A stretch of DNA of 64,000 nucleotides from Armillaria gallica (taxonomy: Eukaryota > Basidiomycota > Agaricomycetes > Agaricales > Physalacriaceae), in contig JBANDB010000004.1 in the NCBI GenBank assembly GCA_037576215.1, forward strand, positions 2,976,001 through 3,040,000, read 5' to 3'. The notes beneath the pieces are model-generated. The model had not been told where the DNA came from. It did no database searches and was given only the letters and a program-made list of their open reading frames with translations. A program made the translations under genes and the position numbers. Shown piece by piece: positions 1-11,756 of this stretch. The first letter of the stretch is position 1. The number at the start of each line of letters is the position of its first letter.

Positions 1-8
1 TATACTAG

Positions 9-580
9 TGACCGTCAAGTGTCTTCTGATCTACCCCAACCCCGAATCAGCGCTTGACGAGGAGGCCGGCAAGCTTTTGCTCGAAAATTACCAGAGCTAC
101 TGCGACCGAGCCAAACTTATCACCAGCGTCCATGCGACACCTCGCGTCCGACCTGCAGAGTTCGACACCCCATCAGTCACAGAAGCAGCAACAACAACCG
201 AATCCCCATCCTCGTCATCACCAGTCCTAGACTCGTCAACGCCAGTGAAACCTCTGTCAATCTCATCTACAGCAACATCCGTACCTACCCTGCCCATTGT
301 AACACGCAAATCAGCCTCTCCGGCTCCGGCACCTCACCCCCGGCCGTTGACATCATCGCCGTCCAACGTAGTCGCCGGTAAACTGGGAGCACCAGTAGTC
401 ACTAAAGAACGGCACACTTCTCCTTCGCCTCTTGGCACGGCCGACGCAAATGTCGCCAAAGTTGGAGTCGGTATGCCTGGAAGTACACCTGTATCAGGAA
501 CCAAAGCGGTGAAGCGGGCTGCCACCGGGACCGGTGCCACAGGTGCGGAGAAGAGAAAAAAGGCGCTGAAGAGGTTGTAG
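9..580 (+). CDS. UBE2S: UBE2S-like ubiquitin-conjugating enzyme, 3' exon (5' partial)
   Basis: The window opens on an intron end (tatactag), and the exon starts within a codon at base 9. The first 45 residues are the end of a UBC fold: the block [20 protein letters not shown] is close to the one I know from animal UBE2S, and [15 protein letters not shown] follows. Then comes a long Ser/Thr/Pro/Ala-rich linker, and the protein ends in a basic stretch finishing KALKRL. Animal UBE2S also ends in a basic tail with a Leu-Arg-Arg-Leu type terminus, which docks on the APC/C during K11-linked chain elongation; this tail looks equivalent. The catalytic Cys lies upstream, outside the window, so activity cannot be judged. 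Family call confident; the role in mitotic ubiquitination is inferred from the family. Confidence 0.85.
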
Positions 581-1034
581 CCCTTCGGCGGTACGTATTG
601 CTCCATATACTTATTGATTCCTCGGATCTCCTCACTGTACGTCTATCTTTTCGTTGGATACACATCTCTACACTCTTTTTTACACTTGATTTGTTGATTT
701 GTCTTATTATTACCGATAATATCTATACATGCTGTACTCTACCCCGGTGTGAGCTAGCTGACTAGGTCAGTACTCGATTTTCGTCTTGGTCGCCATCTTC
801 CTGGTCAATCATTTCTCTCCGGTACGTACGTTTACTGATTGCTATCAGGCACCAGTAACTCGCACCCAGCCCATTTTTGCGCATACATAGAACGGTACAA
901 AAGCTAAGTTCTCTTGCTTGTTATAATACCGGATACTCAGATCTGGTCGAAGGTGAATGGTATTCTGAACCGATCTCTACCGATCCCCCCGTTGTCTGAT
1001 TAAGCACAGGCTGTGCTGCCCCTGCAGGGTGACC
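581..1034. other. Intergenic stretch between the E2 gene and the RhoGEF-kinase gene
   Basis: AT-richer than its neighbours. No coding region, repeat or clear poly(A) or TATA signal that I can support. Confidence 0.5.
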
Positions 1035-1154
1035 ATGCCGGGTACCTCAACCGCCTCAGCAGCTCAGCACTGGCTGCTGCAACCGGGTTTCAATGTGGCT
1101 ATCCACCTGATAAGCCCTTCTCCACACTCTTTTCCCATTGACACGCATGCTTAA
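1035..1154 (+). other. 39-codon upstream ORF abutting, in frame with, the next start codon
   Basis: An ATG at 1035 opens 39 codons ending in TAA at 1152-1154. The next codon, 1155-1157, is the ATG chosen for the RhoGEF-kinase gene. The frame is the same, so one stop separates a possible N-terminal extension from the main protein. It may be a regulatory upstream ORF, chance, or an N-terminus lost by a nonsense change. The segment shows no recognisable domain. Confidence 0.35.
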
Positions 1155-4100
1155 ATGAGCTGCATCTTATCGCCACCCAGGGCACCTTCCGAGCTGTTGC
1201 GCCTTGACAGCTTTCGGACCCTTAGCCGATTATTATTGGTTGTCGAATTCAAGCCATGGTTCGACCGTGAAGCACGGTGCAGCGAGCCCGACCAGGCGTA
1301 TCGCATACTGTGGGAGTGTTTCTCGCTTGGGGCGCCATTCTGGACGCTCTTGAACCTTTTGTCGTCGCCGTACCACCGCGTCGCATTTGAATTCAAGCTG
1401 TCGATGGACGAGCGGGTCGCGTTCTTTACAAAGTTTATTGAGCGCGTGCGTTTGTTGGAGATCCAGGGCTTACTCCCATATGGGGAGGTCCTTCGTGTTG
1501 ACGACATGTTTGGGAGGTCGAATACTGGATTTGCGAGGGTAAGCTTGTGGTTTCCTTGCATTATGGCCTCTCTCATCGTATGTTACAGGTGTTAAAAACA
1601 GTACAGAGTATTCTGTGCGCATTGCAAGAGTCCTATCCAGGACTATTCGTCGTTCCTTACCGGTCGCAATATCAGCGACAAGCTTTTGTACAAAATTTAC
1701 TGGACACTGAGCAGGCTCATGTGTGCAGCTTGGGTATGGTTGCGGTAAGTTGCGCTGGCTGCCCTTGTATATATCTATTACTGAAAGCGTCACATTACAA
1801 GGAATCTGTCATGATGATGTCGGAAACGACAGGCCTGATTGATCCAGGCCTAGAGTGCCTTCTTGTCAATCGTACCCATCTGCGTGAATATCACGACAGG
1901 GTCCTATCATCCTTGGAGAAGGTCGTCACCGCTCCTTGGCTGGAAAACTGGACTTCAATCTTCAACTCGGATCACATAACGTTCAAAACGAAGACGGTCA
2001 GCGCGTATCGGTCCATATGCGTAAACTATCTTCCTATGTTCGAATTCCTCCAGGATCAGCTCCAACTTCTCGAACCAGCGCTCAAGATTCATGCTCAAGC
2101 CCTGCTTAATATCCTCAGCCATCTACCTTCCAGAATTTCCGAGTATTGTTCTTTCCTCACTGCGATCTTGCAGGTGTCTTCCCCAACCGAGCATCCGTCC
2201 TATGATTCTTTGTGCACCGTCATCTTTCAGATGCGTGAGGCATCGGATACCATCGACGAGATGAGTCGACAGATACGCACTATGCGGGCAGCGAAGATCC
2301 TCAAAGCGCGCGCATACCTCTGGGACAGCGAGAGAGATCCTGGTTCCCTCGGCTCCCTCCTCCTCGACGATGTGCTCATGGAGGTCTCGGGAACGCGATA
2401 CGCCGTTTTCTTGTTTGAAACAACGCTCCTGTGCTGTTTGGATGGAGCGGGGGATCGCCGACCAGCTCGATACCCTACTAAACCATGGGAATTGGGTCCC
2501 GGTCTGAGAGAGAAGTCACTGTTGAATCTCGTACATGTCGTTCCGACTAGCTCTCTTTCCGTGGTTCGTATCACAGGTTATCAATCCTTTACAGTCGAAT
2601 GGACGGACTCTCACGTCTTGGAGTTCAATACGACCTGCGCCGCTCAGAACGAGCAATGGTGCTCGACGTTGGGGATCTTCGCTGCGTCCACCGTTGACGA
2701 GTCATGTGCCAGGGATAGTCTTGATAACGATTCTCTTCTTTCTGGTACGTCATGTTCATTCGATATATCTGAGACTGGGGTAATGACAGTCTGAACAGAA
2801 GATGAAGATGCTGGAGGAAGACGGAGGTCGCATCCTCGACCATGGAGCATTATTGCCCGTAAGGGACCGCAGTCGGAGTCTTCTTCATTGATCCGTCAAG
2901 ATTTCGGGTACAACGACATTCTATTGAGCCCAGGCTTATTACCTACGCTCTTTAACGGGACTTCGGATCTCCCCAAAAGTCCTTCATCGGGAGAAACGCA
3001 CTTTACTCCTCTAAGCCTACACTTCGATCCACCACCGACACCACCTCCAGAAGTGGATACACGTGAGTAAAACCCTTTGTAACATAAATCTTTGATGAAA
3101 CTTATAAATGACTCGCTGCAGTTGACGAGCGTGATCCGACTATATTATTGGATTTGACGGGCAAAGTTACGCGAGAAGGCCGGTTCCCTGAGGCCCACGG
3201 AGGATTCGCAGACGTGTGGAAGGGATTATGGATGGACGGCCCACACGAGCGAAGGGTAACGTGATTTCATTTTATGCGCCGCGTAAGTCTAACTTTATCA
3301 CAGGTTGCTATCAAAGTTTTGCGTTCCCGTGTAGACAATCCGGAGATGGAAGAGAAGATGAAGCTGGTGAGTTTTCATTTGCCGTTCAAGTTGCTTGTAG
3401 AGCGTTGTTAATATTATGTGTAGCGTCTTTGGCGAGAGCTTAACATGTGGAAAAAGTTGGACCACCCGAATATTCTTCCGTTACTTGGGGTTGTATCAGA
3501 TTTCGGCCGATACGACGCTATGATCTGCCCATGGTTGGATAATGGGAGTGTTACCAGGTACATGGAACGATGTGGAGATCTCCTTTCCATGACAGACCGG
3601 TTGCAACTTGTGGGTTTCAATATTTCCTTTCGAATCTATGCAGCGCTAATGTCGTATAGTTATGCGAAGTGGCGGAAGGGTTAAGATACTGTGAGTCATG
3701 AGGCAAGCACTATTTTGCATGCTGAAGACTAATTTTCGTAACCTAGTACATTCTTTCAACATTATACATGGAGATCTTACTGGGGTATGTGCGAAGATAG
3801 CCTGTCCTTTATTAAGCAGGACTAATTCAACCCGGCGTGTTTAGTCGAATATCTTGATCAACGATCAAGGGAAGGCGCTTCTAGGAGACTTTGGCTTGTC
3901 GAGTATCGTCGCCGAGTTTGACGAGACGTCTTGTATGACCTCCGCAGTCGGTGGGGCTGTACGCTGGGCTGACGCCTCGTTGTACAAACGTCTTATGGGA
4001 GACGATGAGGATGATAGGGCGCCATCACTTACAACCATGAGTGATATATACTCATTTGGTAGCGTTACCCTAGAGGTAAGTGGAACTACCCTACCCCGGG

Positions 4101-4364
4101 TTGATCTAACCCGGACATTCGCAGATCTTATCAGGTCGCATACCATATCATTATGTCCGCACGGACGCCCAGGTAGTCATCGAACTGCATAACGGCAAGA
4201 AACCGCGGCGACCTGCGCCGTCCTTCGTCAATAGCGCGCAGTGGGATTTAATTCAACGTTGTTGGGCGGATGATCCGCAGGAAAGGCCAGATGTTGGACA
4301 AGTCTTGGTCTCTGTTCAAGGCTTGTGGCGCACCAGCTTGGAGTTCAGAAGACATAGTGCTTGA
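1155..4364 (+). CDS. Fusion protein: Cdc24-like calponin-homology region, RhoGEF, PH domain and TKL-like protein kinase
   Basis: Eleven exons give an unbroken 889-residue frame: 1155-1538, 1589-1744, 1802-2744, 2799-3062, 3122-3255, 3304-3366, 3424-3609, 3660-3690, 3747-3784, 3845-4075 and 4125-4364. Introns are 48-61 nt and GT-AG. Residues about 10-110 match the Cdc24 N-terminal pattern (LWECFSLGAPFWTLLNLL). About 155-345 are RhoGEF-like (FVQNLLDTEQAHV) and about 350-485 PH-like. A Pro/Ser linker follows, then a complete kinase domain: Gly loop GGFADVWKG, VAIK with K631, alpha-C E653, HGDLTGSN (728-735) and DFG (748-750). All catalytic residues are present, so an active kinase is likely. By family,the front half would activate Cdc42/Rac-type GTPases and the kinase would phosphorylate Ser/Thr. 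Two adjacent genes wrongly joined is the main alternative, but every splice phase agrees. Confidence 0.85.
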
Positions 4365-5189
4365 CCCTTGGATGCAAAATGAGTCCGTATTTTGTTATAT
4401 AATTATCGTTATTTTTTCTTGCAGTCGGGAACGAAGGAAATTTGTTCGCTGCACCCGGCAATACCACGAATATTTATCATTTTTTGCGGTGGATCTTAGT
4501 CGGACAGGCTTTTCGCTGCAGCCACAAGTTTCTCCCGTTTCTCCGGTCAAAATGTCAAGCACTCTTCCCATCGTCATGACTCGATCATTCATAATTCAAA
4601 TCAATAGCCCTGTTGATCCACAATTCGAGGCATTTCCACAGCAAATGTGTGAACGAAAACAGATCTCTTGCACCCGCCTTGAGCTATGTCATTCTAAACG
4701 GTGTTGGGAAGCTGAATAGTAACAGCACAAGCATGGACAATTTGAAGGGCACTTGGATATTCTCAGTCGGAGAAGCAGGTAAATCATATTTACAGAAGAG
4801 TAGCTCATCCTATGCTTGCAGTGCTACACCGTCCGCCGTTCTAACATAAATTCCTGAATGTTGAAAAGCAAACGTCAGACACCGCAAGGGAGAACGAAAA
4901 CTAACAGCTAAGTGTGCCTATTTGGCCATGGGAAAAGATGTCAGCTCGAACTCCTCTCCGTCTTTACGGCTTTGCTATAAATATTTGTAAGGGATCTGAG
5001 AAGAGCAGATACGAAATGAACGCGCCGGTGATTCCATATCATTGTCGTACTGCATCTGGGTATCACATTCTACATGAATTGCAAGTTCACCAGGCTAATT
5101 TTCCATGAATAGATTGAAGGACGAAAAAAATAAAAGTACTTGCCTTAGTGATTTGGAAGCGAGGCGCACGAGACCCAGTCGACACAATC
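4365..5189. other. Intergenic, 3' flanks of two converging genes
   Basis: Lies between the end of the RhoGEF-kinase gene and the end of the DUF6534-like gene. Open frames here are short and show no domain or splice logic. Confidence 0.45.
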
Positions 5190-7052
5190 TCATTTGATAA
5201 TCTCGGCGGGTTTGAACTCGAAGGCCCAAGTTGTTTCCGCGAACTTAACACCGTCTAGAATCGTGCCTATCAAATCGAGTCGACTTCCTGCACCATCACT
5301 ACTTACCAAGACGGAAACAGCATACACTGAGGCCACACTCAGCTACGGATTACGAAAGGGAGAGAGACATACCTCGACAAAGAATGGTATACATCGCGGC
5401 AGAGAGCAGAGATTGGGGCCAAGTAACCTATATGGACGTCAAAACCAAGGATTAATGGAGGATATCTGACAGACCTCTGTAATAAAACAAAATACCCCAA
5501 CAAGGCTAAGCTCATATATGAGATTTCTGCGGCACACAGAACTGAATAAAAGCCATTACCTAGTCAACAAGCCACTATTAAAGATCCATAACGTGAATTT
5601 GTCCACAAGGCGGTTTGTTCTTTGTGAGTGGATATCAGTTACATAGCCCAATTCTCGAATGAACATGTTTCCTACTGTTCGCCCGGCGTCGTCTTTCTGA
5701 AGTGCATGAAAAGGAGAGACGCTGTGATAAACTATAGAAGTGTCAGTATGTTGTCTGGAGCCTTGTTTCACACGTACGATGTTGGCGCTGTATCCTATAA
5801 CAAGCAGCTCGGCAATGTCCTATGCAGTGGGTCAGGCCACGCCGAAGAGTAGCATGGGTATATGTCACCTTTAGCTGCAAGAGTTCCGCTAATGACTTGA
5901 AGTGGACACTAAACCCACTGCATAAGTATCGTCGAACGTGAACTTGAACAGATGCCCACCTTCTGCCAAAATAATCTTCGAAAGGAAAATGTCAAGGTCC
6001 AGAAATATGTATCATAGAAAATCACTTGCAAAGAGTGACCACGAAGTTGCCGACGACTAGAGTTGCCTGAGCCGAGTCAATAGAACGCCGAACGGGCACG
6101 TTGCAAGACCCTCACAATTATAGCACTCAAAAACTTGTTCTTCTGGCTTACTAGAGTACGGGATCAGCAAACACGAGTTTCACTCGCAGAAATCAAATAC
6201 GCGCCTACCCATACCCGCCAGGTAAAAAAGCTAACGACAACGGATGAGGCCATCGATGATCTGACATGAAACATAGACACCCACCCCTGGCAAAGAAGCC
6301 CTTGTAACGCCTTGAAAAATGATGAATGGAGGCTCGCTAAAATGGGAATATACGCAAATTCTCACCCCAAGGATTATCTGCGATAGGAAACTCCTACAGC
6401 CGCGTCACAAATGAGATACCGGTGTGGAGTTTAGACTAAAAACGACTCACCAGAGTAATCGCATCATTATTGCCGGGTCGGAGAATCCCTTCACCAAGTA
6501 CATATAGAGAGCATGCGTGATGAAAATTTGATGGAGCGTATCGATAAAGCTAGGTGCGGTGATTTCAGAGTCACTGAAAATACCTTGATACGTCGGTACT
6601 TACCACACCACTGAAACCTACGAGAGGTGAATAAAATTGAATGTGAATAGCTTGGATAATCGATACGCACAATAACTTTGTTGATGGCGCGATCTTTAGT
6701 GCGATCCTGCAGCACTAGTGAGTACGCGAAAGAGCAGGAGAGCGATAAGGGATACATACTACGAAGTATTCCCAAGAACAAAGGACTGTTATTCCTTGAA
6801 AACTAGAGGGTTGGGTTTGGTGAGGATTCGCAGTATTTCATGATCATTAAAACTGCTAACCACGCTGAAATCCTGGAAGACGGGCCATGAGATGAGAAGA
6901 TACACCGGTTTACAATTTTTTTTAAATCGTACACTGTACATATCAAAAGCGCTCCCATCTAAGTTCTATAGTTTAGCACCCACCTAGGATACATAGGCAT
7001 ATTGGAAGCTCACCGTATCGTCAGGAGCTGCGGCGGGAGTTGTTTCGCTCAT
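5190..7052 (-). CDS. DUF6534-like multi-pass membrane protein, many short exons; possibly degenerate
   Basis: The ATG at 7052 gives MSETTPAAAPDDT, then a GTGAGC donor at 7013. Separate exons reproduce the order of the basidiomycete DUF6534 family: GITVLCSWEYF (TM1 end), DRTKDRAINKVI, IDTLHQIFITHALYMYLVKG, VVVSFFTWRVW, FKSLAELLQLK, then GYSANIFITASLLFMHFRK made by joining two exons, and NRLVDKFTLWIFNSGLLT. A last piece could end at the TGA at 5190-5192. About ten introns of 45-60 nt are needed. I could not keep one frame through the junctions near 6180-6130 and 5540-5500, so it may be a pseudogene or the exon choice there is wrong. Function unknown; proteins of this type have several membrane spans and are suspected fungal receptors or channels. 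Family match fairly firm; exact structure not. Confidence 0.55.
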
Positions 7053-7111
7053 TTTCGTTGCTGGACGGAGCTACCAGAGAGCAGAATGATACATCGATTT
7101 GAACGGAACGG

Positions 7112-7119
7112 TTATATAG
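7112..7119 (-). promoter_or_regulatory. Candidate TATA box of the DUF6534-like gene
   Basis: TCTATATAA on the minus strand, about 60 bases upstream of the ATG at 7052. Confidence 0.4.
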
Positions 7120-7122
7120 ACC

Positions 7123-9120
7123 GCACCAAGAAAAAACATCACTCTCTATTGAAGGAAGTCGCATAGAGCAACAGCCCTTATGGTTAGATAATCAACCGAA
7201 ACTTTGCATCAGCGGAAAGAATCTTTGATCATCATCCATCATCCATATGAATGAATTGAAACGCACCTGGCAGCTCAAATCATCTTGAGAAGCAAGTCTC
7301 GGACGATTTCTGGTTGCACAAGTCGACGCTTCCCTGGGCGCGAGCACATTGTTTGCTGCTCTAGAACCTGGCATCGTAAAGTGCACGAATGAAGAGGCTG
7401 AACCGTAGAAAACTCCGGTAGTACCCGGCCCGAGTCGCAACCGGCAACCTCTTCAGGTCACTTTTTTTTTTTCGTCTTTGCTTTATATATGCTTCACTGC
7501 AATAGGAACCTTCCCAACTTAGAGTTGCTCTATTGCCAGGGGGCTGCTCTTCTCAGTGTGTCTGATAGAAGCACAGGAGAGAACACATGGTGGTTTTGGA
7601 TCGCAGCAACGAGGAACAGCGTCTTGGTTAGTTTCTGATGGGCAGTACCGCCTGGACTGAACTCGGGCCAACTCTCTGGCCGGGATATCCCCATTGTATG
7701 CCGAAGTCCTCAGACTGAGTATGAAATCGCGGCTCTCCGTACTTCGAGGATGGGATTTTGGTGGGTTCTCCGCTCTTGGATCTTCTCGTCATTTATCGGG
7801 AAAGATTTTAGGCGAGAGCCCTATCTGAAACAGAGTTGCATTACGATTTTTGATGAACTTGGTCTTCCTGGCGCCATACAGATCGTCCGAGGTAGTGCCG
7901 TCATCTGTACCATACTACTTAGAAATACGCATACGTAGTAGTCCTTGGTGCCACGACGATTCAGTCTATTATTTTATAGTAGTACTGTAGGCTCACCAAC
8001 CATCTTCCCTACGGTGTCCTATAGAAGCTAATCCTGTTATCTTCACCTAAGACCTTTTCGAACGAAATTGATGGCTTCCCTGGATCCATCACCCGGCATC
8101 GGAAAGACGCCTGCTAAATAGTTCGTTTTGAGGACCTCAAGGGCAAAGCTGGTGACGGGAAATTCAGCCCATAATGAGAACTCTACGCCCGCTCCCCTCC
8201 GAACTCGACTGTTGTTCTACGCTGTTGAAAGCGAGCAACTTTGCCGAATTAGTGTGACTGCTCTGGCGTCTACAGAATTAGCATACGCCGTGATGTTCGT
8301 TGATCTGTTTCACTTGACCGCATTATAGGCGCCTCTATCTGCAAGTCCGGCGAGTGTGGAGATGAAGAGACTCCGGTACGAAGGTTTCAGCGTCCGTACT
8401 CCATAAAACTTCACGAGATGAAGACGAGAATGAAATCACCTGTCTCTACGTACACCTCGTTGTTCCATTGGCGCTTTGCCCCGTTTAATGCGCTGGCCTA
8501 AAAGATCATGATTCATAGATTCTGGGGATGGCCCAGGTTGAGATTCTAGGCTAGCCAGAGCCGGCTATTAAATTTCAGTTCTACGAGTAATCCCGTCGGT
8601 ACTAGGCCAAGACTTGACAGAACACTTGCAGATATACTTACATATAGCATTCTTGTAAGACCAGCATGACAATCGTGCATATAGTCACCTTCACGGAGCC
8701 GTGAGTCGACATAGTACATCGAGCCGAAAGAATGTCACGAACTTAGGAGAAATTACTATACCGCCATAAAAGTGTTTTCAGAGGCTGCTTTTTGAAGAGA
8801 GGTCAAAACTAGTGCGTCCAAGGATATGCAGAGAGAGGCCAATATGAAAGGATGAGGTCGCCATGTTATTTAAGATGAATCTGGCCGTTGAACTCGGACC
8901 GGTATCCGATGGTGATGTGCGCGGGCCACGCTCTGACATTGTCATCATGTGCGTTGTTCATCCTTGACTGAATTTTATTGATTCCTTGCTGTGATACAAT
9001 TCACTCCGTCTATCGTCAGTATGTGTTGTGTCCTTTGCCGGCTTGGAGATGTCGTTTCATAGCGAGAAGAGCAGAAGAATTTGGGACGATACTGTAGCGG
9101 AAGAACCGACATGGCAGCGA
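7123..9120. other. Long intergenic stretch without supported genes
   Basis: About 2 kb before the kinase array. Frames at 7750-7938 and 8128-8328 (+) have no recognisable domain, no matching splice partners and no relative elsewhere in the window. A T-rich run lies at 7460-7471. Confidence 0.45.
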
Positions 9121-9179
9121 CAGGGTGTGCCAAGACGAGAAAGGGCCTGCAGAGGATTCTTTCAAGGTGGTGGTGGTAG

Positions 9180-9636
9180 CGGTATTGGATAGTCACGGCC
9201 TCGGCCGGCTAAATCCGAGCATGCTCTACCTTTTACCACTACCAATTGTCCATCCGTTACCGCTGGGCGTCGTCGCATTGAATACCGTCGGCGAACTGCA
9301 AGCAGATCTACGCTTGTCTTTTTATGGGCCTTTGCGGGTTGTAGGAGTCGCTGGGATGGCCACAATTTAGCGACAGTTGTACATCCATGAACGATTGTCT
9401 AGTGCGTTAATATTGGCCCTTGACTGATCACAGACTTTCAGACACAAGACACAGGACATGAGCTCCCGTTTCGCCCTTTGACGTACGTTGCCTTTTGGCT
9501 ACGAATGACGGTCGAGGGAAGGAGTGAAGAGGTGCATCAGAGAAGGGGTGCCCGTCGGCAGCGGCAGTTCGGGGCGCGACGGCCGAAGTTCGGGAAAGGC
9601 CACCCAAAAGGGGCCACCAAGGTCCAAAGCAACCTT
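9180..9636 (+). repeat. Array repeat: 5' module preceding kinase K1
   Basis: This stretch (cggctaaatccgagcatgct..., ccattaccgctggg..., aggagtcgctgggatggc, gtgcgttaatattggccctt) recurs before K2 (18780), K3 (28200), K4 (34690), K5 (39840) and K7 (47160), and inverted at 60890-61340 before K8. The open frames in it look conserved only because the DNA was copied. It probably carries the K promoter. Confidence 0.6.
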
Positions 9637-10611
9637 ATGTCTGAACCACTGGATGACACGACGCCAGATCCCAACGATATCTACTTTACAGGCGCTCTTT
9701 ATCAGCTATACCCTGTTGAACCCCCTTGCTTTTCCAATGATGACCAGCAATATCTCCACGATGATTACTCTCTACAGCGCCAAAGGACGGAAGGGGTACT
9801 CGCTCTGTCCCTCGCTAATCCCATACATCCGCTCTCATCTCCATCCCTATCTATCACCCTGTCCGACAGACGCTGTGGTGGCATTCGAGAACATATAACT
9901 CACGTCTGGGCAGCTCATACTTCCTCTCCTACCTTAGAGAATGCGTCCACCACCGTCATCGCCAAATTCTATGATCCCTTATACTTCCATGATGAGTACG
10001 AGTCTGTCGATCCTCTTCGTCTCGCCGCTCAGTCTGTCGCGAGCGAAGTGAAGGCGTATGAGATGCTCCTATCTCTTCAGGGAATTTGCATTCCTCGATG
10101 CCTTGGCCTCTATGCGACAGCTATTACTCAACAGGATGGAAGGACGGTTTATGTCCTGCTATTGGAGCTTGTCGCTGGGAAGGGCTTGCAATATCTCTGT
10201 GAGAAAGGAGATGAAGATGGCGATGTCCTTGGCGATTACCTTTGCGAGAACCATCGCGAATCTATCTTCACGACCATGTTCCGACTGGCGTTAGACTTTG
10301 TCAGCCGTGGTGTCTTTCATGCGGATTGGGCTCCAAGGAACGTTATCATCAGACCCCCGGCTCGTCCAGGACCTTTCTGCTGCGATGAGCATTGTCCGGC
10401 TCGATTCGAGATCGATGCAGACGATGTTGGGGCAACGATGATTGATTTTGAGAGGGTCTATCTTGAAGATCCGCCTGATCCGAAGGACATTCACTTGGTT
10501 CGGAGGATGTTTACGAATGTCGCGCCCAGTGAATATTTCTTTTGGTGGTTTAGGAACCTGCATTCATACCCGTCCTTGAGATTGGATGCGCTAGATCAAG
10601 GATCCGAGTGA
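9637..10611 (+). CDS. K1: atypical fungal protein-kinase-like protein, the only fully open copy
   Basis: Single-exon gene of 324 residues. The start MSEPLDD is chosen because ATGTCTGAACCAC is kept before K2, K4, K5 and K8. Kinase landmarks: VIAKFYDP with a candidate ATP-binding Lys at 110, alpha-C-like SEVKAYEML (137-145), hinge VYVLLLELVAGKG (171-183), catalytic loop FHADWAPRN (227-235) with Asp 230 and Asn 235, and IDFER (269-273) in place of DFG. HxDxxPRN plus DFE is typical of divergent fungal kinase-like families, some close to the aminoglycoside-phosphotransferase fold. Substrate unknown. It faces T1 convergently, with kinase relic KB1 between them. A second frame is also open at 9524-9898, but I see no sign that it is used. 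Confidence 0.75.
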   Translation: MSEPLDDTTPDPNDIYFTGALYQLYPVEPPCFSNDDQQYLHDDYSLQRQRTEGVLALSLANPIHPLSSPSLSITLSDRRCGGIREHITHVWAAHTSSPTLENASTTVIAKFYDPLYFHDEYESVDPLRLAAQSVASEVKAYEMLLSLQGICIPRCLGLYATAITQQDGRTVYVLLLELVAGKGLQYLCEKGDEDGDVLGDYLCENHRESIFTTMFRLALDFVSRGVFHADWAPRNVIIRPPARPGPFCCDEHCPARFEIDADDVGATMIDFERVYLEDPPDPKDIHLVRRMFTNVAPSEYFFWWFRNLHSYPSLRLDALDQGSE

Positions 10612-11254
10612 CATTATTTGCGGATTGCGAGTGCGCCGTTACGCTAACTAAACCCGGACGTGCTCTGCCTACAACGGGACCGCATATACCCAGCTTTTCA
10701 GTCACAGATGTTATCTGTCTCACAGGAAAAGACAGCCCTCACATTTTACTCGTCACGGTACCAAAGCACCGTTCGACGAATTCTTCAAACTCTCAACAGT
10801 GTGGATGTCTGTTTGACAGTCATTTAAAATTTCTCCGTCATGACCACGAACTCATACTCTGCTCGATATGTGCTGGACCCCCAGCTAAGGGGAACCACGG
10901 TATACCTATGTGTTAGACATAAACTCGCGAGAAAGGATTGCGACTGCCAGTTTCGCGGTCAGCTGTCATCAATCCAGGTATATTTTCGTTTATGCTATGA
11001 CACTATCGCTGTCCTTGAAAAGGATCATACTTGCTAGTCCCGTTCCCATTCTTAAAGTGATATCCTTGCCTCTCGCTAAGCTCGGAGGGATCGGTCCGAA
11101 CCACGTTTTGCACAGTTCTTAAGCGATAGAAGAACGGATGGGCATTGGGGACGAGACTACATACTTATTTGGTCTTCTTCATGAGGTTGACTGACAGGTT
11201 CAGTAGCGTTCAGATGCAGTCTGCTGAACGTACGACGTTATTTCAGCTTTCAAT
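10612..11254 (+). repeat. Array repeat: spacer between K1 and KB1
   Basis: Recurs after K2 (20143), K3 (29652), K4 (35929) and K5 (41229), with phrases such as accgcatatacccagc, gtgctggacccccagctaa and ggtcagctgtcaatccaggt. It looks like decayed copied sequence; no coding frame is kept. Confidence 0.5.
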
Positions 11255-11715
11255 TATCCCCGCCGTGTTTCAAAAGAGGGGCGACGCTACTCTCGTACAA
11301 ATGACTGAAGGTGAACTAGTCATATATGTTTTCCGAGAGCCACCATTAACATTGTCATAAGATGCTAGAGTCCCAAACGCTATCTGCTTCCCAGTACCTG
11401 TGTGACAAGCGCCGTGATGCTATTTTCGCCATCATCATCTAGTTCGCTATGGATTTCCTTAGCCTACCGTCTTTCAGGACGATTTAGTCCCAAGGAACAT
11501 CATTGTTATACTACCAGCCCGTCGGGGTTCTTGTCCGACACGCCTCGAAATCGACGCTGATGATGTTCAGGCAGTGATGGTCGACATGGAGAGGGTCCGA
11601 CTTGATTCTGACAGTGTGTGATTGAACGTTTCCGGAACCAAGTTCACCAATAGCATACCAAGTGAGTACTTCTATCTGGTCCAAGGACTTGCGCCAATAT
11701 CCAAATGTTTCTACA
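11255..11715 (+). pseudogene. KB1: relic of a second kinase-like gene, internally deleted
   Basis: Starts MTEGELVIYVFREPPLTLS, then after a stop reads VPNAICFP, which aligns with the N-terminus of K proteins. It jumps straight to the C-terminal third: RRDAIFA, a VPRNIIV catalytic-loop remnant, LEIDADDVQAVMVDMERVRL and SEYFYLVQ. The central kinase lobe is missing, and stops interrupt the rest. The same truncated form is seen in KB2, KB3 and KB4. Confidence 0.6.
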
Positions 11716-11756
11716 TCTCTTCCCTTCTCGTGCTCGAGCTTTTACCTCGGAGCGCT

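Noticed and set aside
97..606. Minus-strand frames opposite the E2 exon
   Set aside because: Shadows of a low-complexity, GC-rich coding exon.
1151..1576. Minus-strand frame opposite RhoGEF exon 1
   Set aside because: The plus strand shows a Cdc24 pattern and correct splice sites; this frame shows nothing.
9125..9370. Open frame upstream of K1 with relatives before other K genes
   Set aside because: Part of the copied 5' module; the frames differ in length and are broken in most copies.
9524..9898. A second open frame over the K1 N-terminus, recurring in K2, K5 and K7
   Set aside because: Recurrence is explained by copying of the DNA; the protein has no domain and its start is not conserved. 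The kinase frame explains the codon pattern better.
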